The notes beneath the pieces were generated by a model. The model was not told the DNA's origin, did not search any database, and saw only the letters and a program-made list of their open reading frames with translations. Positions 16,628 through 24,477 of a stretch of 64,000 nt of DNA are shown piece after piece; position 1 is the first letter of the stretch, and each line of letters opens with the position of its first letter. This DNA comes from Tannerella forsythia (GTDB lineage Bacteria; Bacteroidota; Bacteroidia; Bacteroidales; Tannerellaceae). Location of the stretch: NCBI RefSeq assembly GCF_003860135.1, contig NZ_RQYN01000003.1:1-64000 (forward strand). Reading direction: 5' to 3'. The position numbers and the translations under genes were made by a program.

Positions 16628-16885
16628 ATGGAAACACAGAATTTTTATTGCGAATATTGCGGAAAGCGGTATCCGAGTGTACAACAACTGACGAACGGAC
16701 TTTGCCCACGTCATCCGAACGGGGCTAACCGGGGGAAACATAAACTTTACGAAGGAGGTGAAAAGAAAAAATACACCTGCAAGCATTGCGGAAAGGAGTA
16801 TCCTACCATCGCTGCGATGGTGATCGGTCCCTGTCCCCGCCATCCTAAAGGAAGCAATCATGGCAAACACGCCCCGGCGTTGTGA
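16628..16885 (+). CDS. Small zinc-ribbon-like protein with two tandem repeats
   Basis: An 85-aa protein made of two similar halves of about 40 residues. Each has a Cys pair (CEYCGKRYPS and CKHCGKEYPT), then a CPRHP segment and a GxNxGKH ending. The two Cys-X2-Cys pairs plus Cys/His in CPRHP are suited to bind one zinc ion per repeat. No known function can be assigned. It starts 26 bp after the UDG-like gene and is followed after 38 bp by the first of two tiny paralogous proteins, so these short genes may form one transcript. Confidence 0.75.
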   Translation: METQNFYCEYCGKRYPSVQQLTNGLCPRHPNGANRGKHKLYEGGEKKKYTCKHCGKEYPTIAAMVIGPCPRHPKGSNHGKHAPAL

Positions 16886-16922
16886 GAAGGAAGAAATTAT
16901 TAATTGATTAAATAAAAATATT

Positions 16923-17063
16923 ATGGGAAAAAAATTTGAGAAAATAGGCGAATTTGCGACAAAGGGTTCTGAGTATGCCGAAAAAGGAACGGCGTTATTG
17001 CAAGCAGCGGCAGTGGTTACAGCCTTCATAGGCATGCTAGCTAAGATGCTTAGTAAAAAGTAA
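16923..17063 (+). CDS. Tiny protein, first of a homologous pair (46 aa)
   Basis: A 46-residue frame starting MGKKFEKIGEFATKGSEY, followed by AEKGTALLQAA, a hydrophobic stretch (AVVTAFIGMLAKML) and a Lys-Lys end. It shares most of its N-terminal 29 residues with the next small gene (17138-17284), although the nucleotide sequences have diverged. Conservation of the protein rather than the DNA is good evidence that both are translated. The layout, basic N terminus, amphipathic middle and hydrophobic C-terminal helix, suggests a membrane-associated peptide. No function is known to me. Confidence 0.7.
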   Translation: MGKKFEKIGEFATKGSEYAEKGTALLQAAAVVTAFIGMLAKMLSKK

Positions 17064-17137
17064 AAAGAAGTTATATTGATTAGGCTAATGGAATGAGTGT
17101 GTAAGAATAAAGTGTTAATTTATAAATAAAAAGTGTT

Positions 17138-17284
17138 ATGGGTAAAAAAATTGAGAAAATGGGACAATTTGCGACAAAAGGTTCTGAGTATGTTGAAAAG
17201 GGGGAGAAGTTGTTACAAGCAGCAACAATGCTTTTTTCCGCTGTTGGTGCATTCGCTGAGGCACTTACTAAAAACAAAAAGTAA
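17138..17284 (+). CDS. Tiny protein, second of a homologous pair (48 aa)
   Basis: A 48-residue paralogue of the preceding gene: MGKKIEKMGQFATKGSEY, then VEKGEKLLQAA, a hydrophobic stretch (TMLFSAVGAFAEAL) and a Lys-rich end. The C-terminal hydrophobic part keeps its character but not its sequence. Both genes are preceded by A-rich Bacteroidetes-type leaders without a strong Shine-Dalgarno. The gene is 74 bp from its twin and about 650 bp before the dynamin operon. It may be a membrane-active peptide, a phage-triggered effector or a small structural protein; these are guesses. Confidence 0.7.
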   Translation: MGKKIEKMGQFATKGSEYVEKGEKLLQAATMLFSAVGAFAEALTKNKK

Positions 17285-17430
17285 AAGAAGTTGTATTGGT
17301 ATTGTTAAGTTACTATAGTTTTTGAGAATATTGAAAATTTTAATACATTTATAATGAATGAGTTGTTGTTTGAATGAAATCAAAACTCTATATTAATTTA
17401 ACAATGCCGTTGTATTATGTAGAGGGTGTA

Positions 17431-17652
17431 TCAAAGCGTAATGTTTGGGCTGCAATCCTTTGGTTTAAATGAAACGATCAGATAAACGGCTAAAAACTGA
17501 AAAGCGTTTACAAGCAGATTCACTCTGGCGCAAAATGCTTTATATCCGGGTAGTTTGGGAAACCAACCGGTAAGATAATCCCGGGCAAAAGAATGGATTT
17601 CTTTTATACTGAAATATCTTTGCTCTGCGCCTGTAAAAAGATAAATGGTCAT
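17431..17652 (-). pseudogene. Truncated insertion-sequence transposase remnant
   Basis: The 73-residue frame contains FSIKEIHSFARDYLTGWFPKLPGYKAFCARVNLLV, which resembles the N-terminal helical region of IS982/IS4-type Bacteroidetes transposases (the LPSYQAF-type motif). The DDE catalytic region is absent. GAGGGTGTATCAAAG at 17422-17436 looks like an insertion-sequence end next to it. The remnant lies in the gap between the small-protein pair and the dynamin operon. I see no other gene in 17285-17939. Confidence 0.55.
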
Positions 17653-17899
17653 GATTTCTGATCTGTAAATTCGGGATTTGCATTGTTAGAGAATCGCTGA
17701 CAGGTCTCGAAAGAGTTCTTTTTCATACAAGTCGGACACGAAAAAATAGATGGAGATTAATTTTTGCTCTTTTTCCTTGTAGATCATACTTGGAATAATT
17801 AGTGGTATTTTTCTTCTAAGATGATGATTTTTAGGAAAATGAGCAAATGAAAAACAATTATTTTGCTGATTATAAACAAATTAATTTAACATTGAATTG

Positions 17900-17914
17900 A
17901 GAGTTTTCAACTCT
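17900..17914. promoter_or_regulatory. Short dyad upstream of the dynamin operon
   Basis: AGAGTT-TTC-AACTCT is a perfect 6-bp inverted repeat with a 3-nt spacer, 26 bp before the first dynamin start codon. It could be an operator or simply a small leader hairpin. No consensus -33/-7 promoter was recognised close to it. Confidence 0.25.
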
Positions 17915-17939
17915 GGATTCGCATTAGTATCATATTATC

Positions 17940-19760
17940 ATGGATAAGATTGAACAATTACGAAGCATTGCTGAATTTTTAGGTCTTAGCAATATTGCTA
18001 AGGAATTATCATTGATAGAACTGCGCTCAAAGCAGGAGAATGCAAATATCATTCTTCCTTTAGTGGGCGAGTTTAGTTCGGGTAAGACAACGCTTGTCAA
18101 TGCGTTGACAGATAGTAAAAGTCTGGAAAGTGCAACGAAGCCAACTACTGCAACCATCTATGAAGTACATTTTGGTTGTGACAGTTGTCGTGCAGAGGTG
18201 ATTGATGCAGATGGCAATCGTATAGAAGTTTCTGAGATAAGTGACTTGAAGAACGATGCGCTGGCAGATGCAAAGGTTGTAACCGTGTTCGATACATCTA
18301 CACGCGTATCTTCTTTTACTATCATTGTTGACACTCCGGGACTTTCTTCCCCTGATCCTAAGCACAGGCAAACCCTTGTGAATTTTCTTCCTAAGGCTGA
18401 TGGAATACTGCTCGTTACTGATATTAATCAGCAGATAACTCGTTCTCTGACAGATTTTATTGAGATGATTAAGTTGTCTCAACGACCTATTTATTTGGTG
18501 CTTACCAAAAGTGATACCAAATCAGAAGGAGATATCGAGTCAGCTAAGGCACACATTAGCAAGAGCTGTGAGATCCCCTTGAAACAGGTAGCTGTTGTAT
18601 CTGCTACAAAAAACTCACTTTCAGATTTATATTCTTTACTTGATACTATTCAGCATGAGAAAAAGGATATTTTGAGACGTGTCGATGAGCAACGCCTAAA
18701 AGATATTGCGAAGTTCATGGCTGATCGTATTGAGGATTTAATGTCAGCATCTTCTTCTGACAAGAATTTAGATGAAGCTATTCTGCAGAGTCAATCAGAG
18801 CTTAAGAGGATTAAGCGCAATATAGAGCGTCTTGTTGAGTCTTTGTCTGATGATATTTCAGAGCAGGAGCGTATTACTACGCGTAAGTTTGAAGATACAG
18901 TGTTCAATAAACTCAATACACTTGTAAAGGGTAAGAGTACTGATTTTGATAATGATGCGCTTATGGCAATCAATAGTACAGCATCTTTGTTAATGAATAG
19001 TTACAGAAATGGTGTGCAGAATGCTATCCGTGAGAAGGCAAACCGACAGAAAGGAACGGAAAATGAAATATCCTTGAGTTCATTGGAGAATATGGATCTT
19101 TCTAATATCCAAATGACTGGTCTGAGTTATAATATGGATTTGAATTCGATGGGACATGAATATGATCGCTGGATTAAGGTTGGTGTCATTGCTGCAGCAG
19201 CAATCGGTACTGTTGCTGTAGTTGCCTCAACTAGCGGTGTTGCTACTGTTTCCACAGCTGCAGAGGGTGCACTTGCTGGAAACAAAGCGATTGACGTTGT
19301 CGATACAGTGTCGGATGTGGGTAGTATTATTTCTAACAAAAGAACTGTTAACAGAATTGAAAAAGCAGTTGGTTTTGCTTCAAAGGCTGTTGATAAGTAC
19401 GAGACTATCGAGAATGGAGCTCAAAGGCTGTCTACAAGAGTTGGTAGTGATAAGGGGCTGATAGACTCTATGGTAGGTTTTGTTACAGATAAACTTCTCT
19501 CTAAGCCGCAGCGTATCCGTGCAATACGCAATTATATTGATTCGTCCTTGTCACCCGATTTCAAAAACAGACTGTGTGAGATTTCTCAACAACTTGTCAA
19601 TGCAGTAAGAGAATCTCTGGGCGAGGAGGCTACAGAATTGATTGGTCAGAAGACTGATGCCTTGAATCAGTTGAAGACTGAGCGTAAAGAACAGAAGGAG
19701 CAATTTGAGCAGAAAATGAGACAGTTACGTGGGTATAAAACGATGCTATTAACTTTATAA
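17940..19760 (+). CDS. Dynamin-like GTPase, first of three (606 aa)
   Basis: An N-terminal GTPase domain has G1 GEFSSGKT (43-50), a switch-I Thr in TKPTT (66-70), G3 DTPG (131-134) and G4 TKSD (189-192). Long helical segments follow. A hydrophobic patch of about 35 residues near 412-450 (VGVIAAAAIGTVAVVASTSG) is placed like the membrane-inserting paddle of bacterial dynamins, and the end is a coiled coil. Such proteins remodel or tether membranes with GTP. The gene leads an operon with a 6-bp gap to the next gene. The set resembles the LeoABC/Eleos dynamins in layout; a direct sequence relation is not shown here. Confidence 0.85.
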   Translation: MDKIEQLRSIAEFLGLSNIAKELSLIELRSKQENANIILPLVGEFSSGKTTLVNALTDSKSLESATKPTTATIYEVHFGCDSCRAEVIDADGNRIEVSEISDLKNDALADAKVVTVFDTSTRVSSFTIIVDTPGLSSPDPKHRQTLVNFLPKADGILLVTDINQQITRSLTDFIEMIKLSQRPIYLVLTKSDTKSEGDIESAKAHISKSCEIPLKQVAVVSATKNSLSDLYSLLDTIQHEKKDILRRVDEQRLKDIAKFMADRIEDLMSASSSDKNLDEAILQSQSELKRIKRNIERLVESLSDDISEQERITTRKFEDTVFNKLNTLVKGKSTDFDNDALMAINSTASLLMNSYRNGVQNAIREKANRQKGTENEISLSSLENMDLSNIQMTGLSYNMDLNSMGHEYDRWIKVGVIAAAAIGTVAVVASTSGVATVSTAAEGALAGNKAIDVVDTVSDVGSIISNKRTVNRIEKAVGFASKAVDKYETIENGAQRLSTRVGSDKGLIDSMVGFVTDKLLSKPQRIRAIRNYIDSSLSPDFKNRLCEISQQLVNAVRESLGEEATELIGQKTDALNQLKTERKEQKEQFEQKMRQLRGYKTMLLTL

Positions 19761-19766
19761 GATTAA

Positions 19767-20159
19767 ATGAAAATGATAGAATTGATTAGTGGGCTTGTCG
19801 TTGGTGGTATTGCTGGCGTAGCTCTTAAAGACAAAATTGTAGGTAATTCATCAAAGAATGATGCCAAACAGAGAGAACTGGATACGCTCTATGCTGAGAA
19901 TGAGAAGTTCCGTAAGCGTAACAAGGATGCCGAGCGGCAAATCGAAGACCTCCTCTCAGAGCTGGAAAAGGTTCGTAGAAAGGCAAAAGAGAATGATGAT
20001 GAACAAGACGACTTGGAGGATGAACTCAACAAAGCTAAACACGAGTTGAAGTCTCTCCGTCAACAGAATGATGATCTTGCACGTAAGGTCAAGGAATATA
20101 AAGATGCCTGTGAAGCCCAGGTTGCACAGATTTCTCTCATGAAGGAAAAGATGGGATAG
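19767..20159 (+). CDS. Small glycine-zipper/coiled-coil membrane protein
   Basis: A 130-aa protein with a Gly-rich hydrophobic N terminus (ELISGLVVGGIAGVALKDK, about residues 5-22) that fits a short membrane or hairpin segment, followed by a continuous charged coiled coil from about 30 to 128 (heptads in QIEDLLSELEKVRRK and later). It has no enzymatic motif. It lies between two dynamin-like genes, 6 bp after one and 1 bp before the other, so it is almost certainly translated with them. A role as scaffold or membrane tether for the GTPases is an inference. I do not know it as a standard part of bacterial dynamin operons. Confidence 0.75.
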   Translation: MKMIELISGLVVGGIAGVALKDKIVGNSSKNDAKQRELDTLYAENEKFRKRNKDAERQIEDLLSELEKVRRKAKENDDEQDDLEDELNKAKHELKSLRQQNDDLARKVKEYKDACEAQVAQISLMKEKMG

Positions 20160-20160
20160 C

Positions 20161-22059
20161 ATGGATACAACAATGCTCGTATGTGTCATTATAAATATTA
20201 TTATTGTCATCTTCCTTTGGATTTATTTTTCCAACAAGTCATCCAGCAGTAACACTTCTCAGTTAGAAATTGAAAATGAAGAACTGAAGAAAAAACTTGC
20301 AGAAACGGTTAAGAAGGTTCTTGACGACTCTGAATTGGAGGGCAAGATAGAAAAGATAGAGTCCAAATATCAGACTCTATTAAAGGAAGCCAATAACCAA
20401 TGTGAGCAACTTGATAAGCAGTTACAAAATGCTATTGATGGAAAGTTATATGATACTGTAAAGGAACAGTTAGCTCAGACTGAAAAACTGAAAAAGAAAA
20501 TCGAGGATCTTGAAAAAGAGATTGAAGACAATGAAGATGACATTTCAAACTTGAAAAAAAAGGTACGTTTGAAGGATGATGACATTGCTGAACTTCAAAA
20601 TAATCTTAGCAAGGAAAAGAAGAACGCGACAAGCCTGAGAGATGAACTCTCTTCTGTTTGTCAGTCGCTTGATGATAAGGTGGAAGAACTGAAACTCAAG
20701 ATGGGTTCTTTGGACTTCATTCAGGAAATTCTTTCGGCAAAGGAAATCAGTACGGAGGATACACGGAAACTGTATAAGCGTATTGATGCTTTTGAATCAT
20801 TTGTGAAAGGTTCATATACAGACTTAAACACCTTCCTCTTCAAGAGTTATGAAATGTCATGGAATGACTATAAAGGAGATAAAGCACTTGATGCAAAGAA
20901 GCAGTATATCATGGATAGTTGCGACCAGTGGACAGCTACAAAGCGTAAATGTTGGTTGGATGGTAAAACAACGATTGCCTTCGTGGGTGAGTTCTCTGCC
21001 GGTAAGACTTCTATAGTTAATAGAATTCTCTCCCAAGATAATCCGAATATTCCTAAACTGCCAGTAAGTACTAAGGCGACAACAGCCATTCCTACATATA
21101 TTGCAGGTGGTCTGGCTGTTTCGTATAGTTTTATTTCTGGTGATGGGAAACGTAAGGAGATTTTAGAAGGTACCTTCAAAAAAGTTTCAAAGGAGATTCT
21201 TGACCAAGTAAAGGGTGTTTCTTCTCTTATTAAGTACTTCGTGATGACTTATAAGAATCCTAATCTCAAAGGGTTAAGTATACTTGATACGCCAGGTTTT
21301 AATTCAAACGACAGTGAGGATCGTGAACGTACTATTGACATCATTAATGAGTGCGATGCGCTTTTCTGGGTGTTCGACGTGAATGCGGGTACAGTAAATC
21401 GTAGTTCTATTTCTATCATTAAGGAGAAACTCAATAAGCCGTTATATGTTGTGATTAATAAGGTAGACACTAAGTCTGAATCTGAGATACAGAAAGTGGA
21501 GAAACTTATTAAAAAGACCTTGGCAGACGAAGGACTGAAAGTGGAACAGTTTGTCAGATTTTCAGCTAAAACACCTATTGAGGATATTATGAATCCAATT
21601 CATAATGTTAAGAAGATTAAGTCTCGTGAGGCATTTATGTCTGATGTTAAAGAGGACTTAGACGAACTGTCAAGTATTTTTATAGGGCTTGTTGACGAGG
21701 GACAAAAGAAGTATAATAAATTGTATTATGATGGAGATAATCTTATTGAGGAAATTAATGAGAGTATCAATTTACTCCGCCAAAATTGTGAGCAACTCTG
21801 TGATATTCCGAGATGGGAAACCCATCTTTTTGGAAGCGATCGTTTTGAAATGTCAAAAGATGAATATAATGACTTTGTAGGCTTAATTGATCAAATATCA
21901 ATTGATAGGCTCAATGAAGTTATTCATAAAGTTAGTGACCGTATAGATAAGGCAAGTGATATTCAGCAGGAATGGTCTGATTTGTGTGATATTAAATCAG
22001 CATGGCAGAATATCAATGACTGCCTGGAACAATACAAGAAAGTAACAAAAGAATTGTAA
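20161..22059 (+). CDS. Membrane-anchored coiled-coil dynamin-like GTPase, second of three (632 aa)
   Basis: The N terminus is a membrane helix (MLVCVIINIIIVIFLWIYF, about residues 5-23), followed by a long coiled coil (about 33-185). The GTPase domain then has G1 GEFSAGKT (276-283), a Thr-rich switch (KATTAIPT, 305-312), G3 DTPG (376-379) and G4 NKVD (433-436). The C-terminal 170 residues are helical. Its topology is thus inverted compared with the first gene: anchor and stalk come before the G domain. It starts 1 bp after the coiled-coil gene. A 24-bp tandem duplication spans its stop codon. Confidence 0.85.
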   Translation: MDTTMLVCVIINIIIVIFLWIYFSNKSSSSNTSQLEIENEELKKKLAETVKKVLDDSELEGKIEKIESKYQTLLKEANNQCEQLDKQLQNAIDGKLYDTVKEQLAQTEKLKKKIEDLEKEIEDNEDDISNLKKKVRLKDDDIAELQNNLSKEKKNATSLRDELSSVCQSLDDKVEELKLKMGSLDFIQEILSAKEISTEDTRKLYKRIDAFESFVKGSYTDLNTFLFKSYEMSWNDYKGDKALDAKKQYIMDSCDQWTATKRKCWLDGKTTIAFVGEFSAGKTSIVNRILSQDNPNIPKLPVSTKATTAIPTYIAGGLAVSYSFISGDGKRKEILEGTFKKVSKEILDQVKGVSSLIKYFVMTYKNPNLKGLSILDTPGFNSNDSEDRERTIDIINECDALFWVFDVNAGTVNRSSISIIKEKLNKPLYVVINKVDTKSESEIQKVEKLIKKTLADEGLKVEQFVRFSAKTPIEDIMNPIHNVKKIKSREAFMSDVKEDLDELSSIFIGLVDEGQKKYNKLYYDGDNLIEEINESINLLRQNCEQLCDIPRWETHLFGSDRFEMSKDEYNDFVGLIDQISIDRLNEVIHKVSDRIDKASDIQQEWSDLCDIKSAWQNINDCLEQYKKVTKEL

Positions 22060-22086
22060 TATAAAGTAACAAAAGAAATGTAATAT
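22039..22086 (+). repeat. 24-bp tandem duplication across a gene junction
   Basis: 22039-22062 and 22063-22086 are the same 24-bp word with one difference (AAAGTAACAAAAGAA, then T or A, then TGTAATAT). The first copy holds the last codons and stop of the 632-aa gene; the second copy fills the spacer and ends exactly at the ATG of the 702-aa gene. Removing one copy would leave the two genes 3 bp apart. Confidence 0.9.
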
Positions 22087-24195
22087 ATGGAACACAATAT
22101 GTTTGAGGAGTTGCAAGTTAAGAAACATCAGCTCATTGAATTTGCAACGAAGGCTGTGGAATATGGATGGATTCCTGCAACAAAGGAGGCTACAGCTGGT
22201 AAAGGAATTATCTCTTTGGAAGAGATAAAAGAGAAAATAGAGAAGGATATACTGACGATTGGTGTAATCGGTCAGATGAAGTGTGGTAAGTCAACCTTCT
22301 TGAATTCCTTCGTCTTTAAGGATGACATTCTCCCTGCAGCTACTACACCTATGACCGCTGCACTTTCGGTTATCACGTATGGAGAGAAAGAGCGCATTGT
22401 TGCAGAGTTCTATACCGCAGATGAATGGGCAGAGCAGGAGATGCAAGCCTCTCGAAATGAGAGTGATGCTGTTGATACGCTTGATGCTTCAAAAATAAAG
22501 GCAGCAAAGGAATTGGTATCCAAGGCAAGCAAATTGGGCTCATCTCTGAATAGTTATCTCGGTAAAACGAAAGAGGACCGTTTTGACCAACTTATAGAGT
22601 ATGTTGGCGCTGACGGTAAGTATGTTTCCTTTACGAAATCTGTCACCATTTATTATCCTCATGAATATCTGAAGGGGGTTGAAGTGGTGGATACTCCGGG
22701 TTTCAATGATCCTATTGTTTCACGTGAAGAGCGTACCAAGGCTTTTCTTGCAAAGGCGGATGTTGTTATAATGATGCTTTATGCCGGTCGCCCGTTCGAT
22801 GCCACTGACAGGGATATTATTTTCAAGAATGTACGCCAGTGTGGTATAGGTAAAGTGCTTGTGGGTATCAATAAATATGATATTCCTTACTGTAGTGAGA
22901 CTAATCCTGAGGATGAAAACCAGATAAAAGATTATGTGAAGCAGGAGATTAGAAAGGCATGTCGCGAATGTAATGACAGTACGCTTGTTGAGATTCTTGA
23001 TGATATTGAGCCAATCCCATTGTCTGCCGAGATGGCCTTGCTGTCTGAATTGCCGATGAGTAAGATTAGTTCGATGGATAGTTTTGACTTTGCTTGGAAA
23101 CGTCATTGCTCTAACTTTGGCATCAGTACGCAGGACGAAATGTATAAGTGGAGTCATTTGGATGAGTTTATTAAAGCCGTACGGAATATGATAGACAATG
23201 AGAAGGGTAAGATTCTTTTTGCAAAGCCACTGAATGCGATTCTTGCTGCCGGAGACAAATTGAAGTCGGATAATGAGAATGCAATCAATTTGCTGTCTAA
23301 TGAGATTACACTCCTTTCTGCGCCCGATTCTGAACTTGATGAAAGAGAAGAACAGCTGGCAAAGGCTGATAGAAAAATCTCTAGGAAAATCAATTCTCTG
23401 GGAGAGGATCTTGATGCAGAAATTCGTAATCTTGTAAGAAAAGGTGGTAATGAATTGGAGGACCTTGTGGATGCTTCATGTAACCGAATGCTAAATATCG
23501 TTCAGAATGAATGGGGACGTTTAAAGAATGTTAAGAGTATACTACCAAGACTTGAAGGGGAATTGCAGAGTCTAACAACAAGGAAACTGAAGCGTGCCAC
23601 AGAGCAACTTTCCGACGAAGGTGAAAGGAAGTTGAAGCGAAGTGTTGCTGATTTCTTCTCTGATGCAGAAGAAATCTTGTTGAGGTATTTGCCTGATTTC
23701 GATTCTCGTTATTTTATAAAGTCCACTCAGAATAGAATGAACATGGAGATGGAAAAGAGTGATTTGTTCTCTTCTGAGTCTGACACAGAAGAAGAAGTTA
23801 CTTGGGGAGATGTTATTGGCGAAATCTGTGGCGGATTCCTTAATGGAGCAACATTCGGTATTTGGGAAAAAACGATGAACGTTTTCTCTCATGGCGATAA
23901 TGTAGCTCAGATTTCTGATTATATTAATTCTTTAAGCAGAGATTTTGATCCAGAACCTTATCTTAAGCATGCTTTCAAGAGCAAGGACAAAATTATAGAG
24001 TTTGTACGTAGTCGTTTTGTTAAGGAGCTAATCGAACCACTTAGAGAACAACTAACAAGAGTCCGTTCTCAAAAAGAAAATAAGGAAAAACAACTGCATA
24101 ACGCAGAGGAGAAGCGGAAAAAGCTGGAAGAGAAAAAAGCACTTATCACCGCGCAGGTACAAGAACTTGCTGGGCTGAAATTGACAGTTCTATAA
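22087..24195 (+). CDS. Dynamin-like GTPase, third of three (702 aa)
   Basis: The GTPase domain has G1 GQMKCGKS (62-69), Thr residues in AATTPMTA (85-92) as switch I, G3 DTPG (202-205) and G4 NKYD (262-265). The MKxGKST form of the P-loop is shared with CrfC/YjdA- and LeoA-type bacterial dynamins. A long helical stalk follows, with a moderately hydrophobic patch near 582-600 (GEICGGFLNGATFGIWEK) and a coiled coil at the C terminus (about 655-690). It lacks an N-terminal membrane helix. It is the last gene of the operon, 27 bp after the second GTPase because of the 24-bp duplication. Its partners suggest a hetero-oligomeric membrane-remodelling machine. Confidence 0.85.
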   Translation: MEHNMFEELQVKKHQLIEFATKAVEYGWIPATKEATAGKGIISLEEIKEKIEKDILTIGVIGQMKCGKSTFLNSFVFKDDILPAATTPMTAALSVITYGEKERIVAEFYTADEWAEQEMQASRNESDAVDTLDASKIKAAKELVSKASKLGSSLNSYLGKTKEDRFDQLIEYVGADGKYVSFTKSVTIYYPHEYLKGVEVVDTPGFNDPIVSREERTKAFLAKADVVIMMLYAGRPFDATDRDIIFKNVRQCGIGKVLVGINKYDIPYCSETNPEDENQIKDYVKQEIRKACRECNDSTLVEILDDIEPIPLSAEMALLSELPMSKISSMDSFDFAWKRHCSNFGISTQDEMYKWSHLDEFIKAVRNMIDNEKGKILFAKPLNAILAAGDKLKSDNENAINLLSNEITLLSAPDSELDEREEQLAKADRKISRKINSLGEDLDAEIRNLVRKGGNELEDLVDASCNRMLNIVQNEWGRLKNVKSILPRLEGELQSLTTRKLKRATEQLSDEGERKLKRSVADFFSDAEEILLRYLPDFDSRYFIKSTQNRMNMEMEKSDLFSSESDTEEEVTWGDVIGEICGGFLNGATFGIWEKTMNVFSHGDNVAQISDYINSLSRDFDPEPYLKHAFKSKDKIIEFVRSRFVKELIEPLREQLTRVRSQKENKEKQLHNAEEKRKKLEEKKALITAQVQELAGLKLTVL

Positions 24196-24261
24196 TGCTT
24201 TATTTACAGAGGTAATAATGTTCTGAAAGCACACACTACTTATTCTACCATACTTCTTTAA

Positions 24262-24396
24262 AGTTTAATATGTATTGTTAAAGTAGATAATATCGTCAAG
24301 CCAGCAGAGAAAATTCATCTGTTTAAGATAGCTCTTAACTTAGGATTTGACAAAGAGATTATTAAAGAAATGCTTGAAAGTTCTGATCATAAGTGA
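24262..24396 (+). pseudogene. Short gene remnant without a start
   Basis: A frame open for 44 codons ends in a plausible protein-like segment (KPAEKIHLFKIALNLGFDKE ... EMLESSDHK) but has no ATG. It lies between the dynamin operon and the FRG gene and looks like the 3' end of a lost gene. The parent family is not recognised. Confidence 0.3.
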
Positions 24397-24477
24397 TTTG
24401 ACTAAGGGCATAGAAAAGAAACAATAAAACAGAAATATTGTATTTTAAACGGTTAAATAATTAAGACAGATAAAAAA

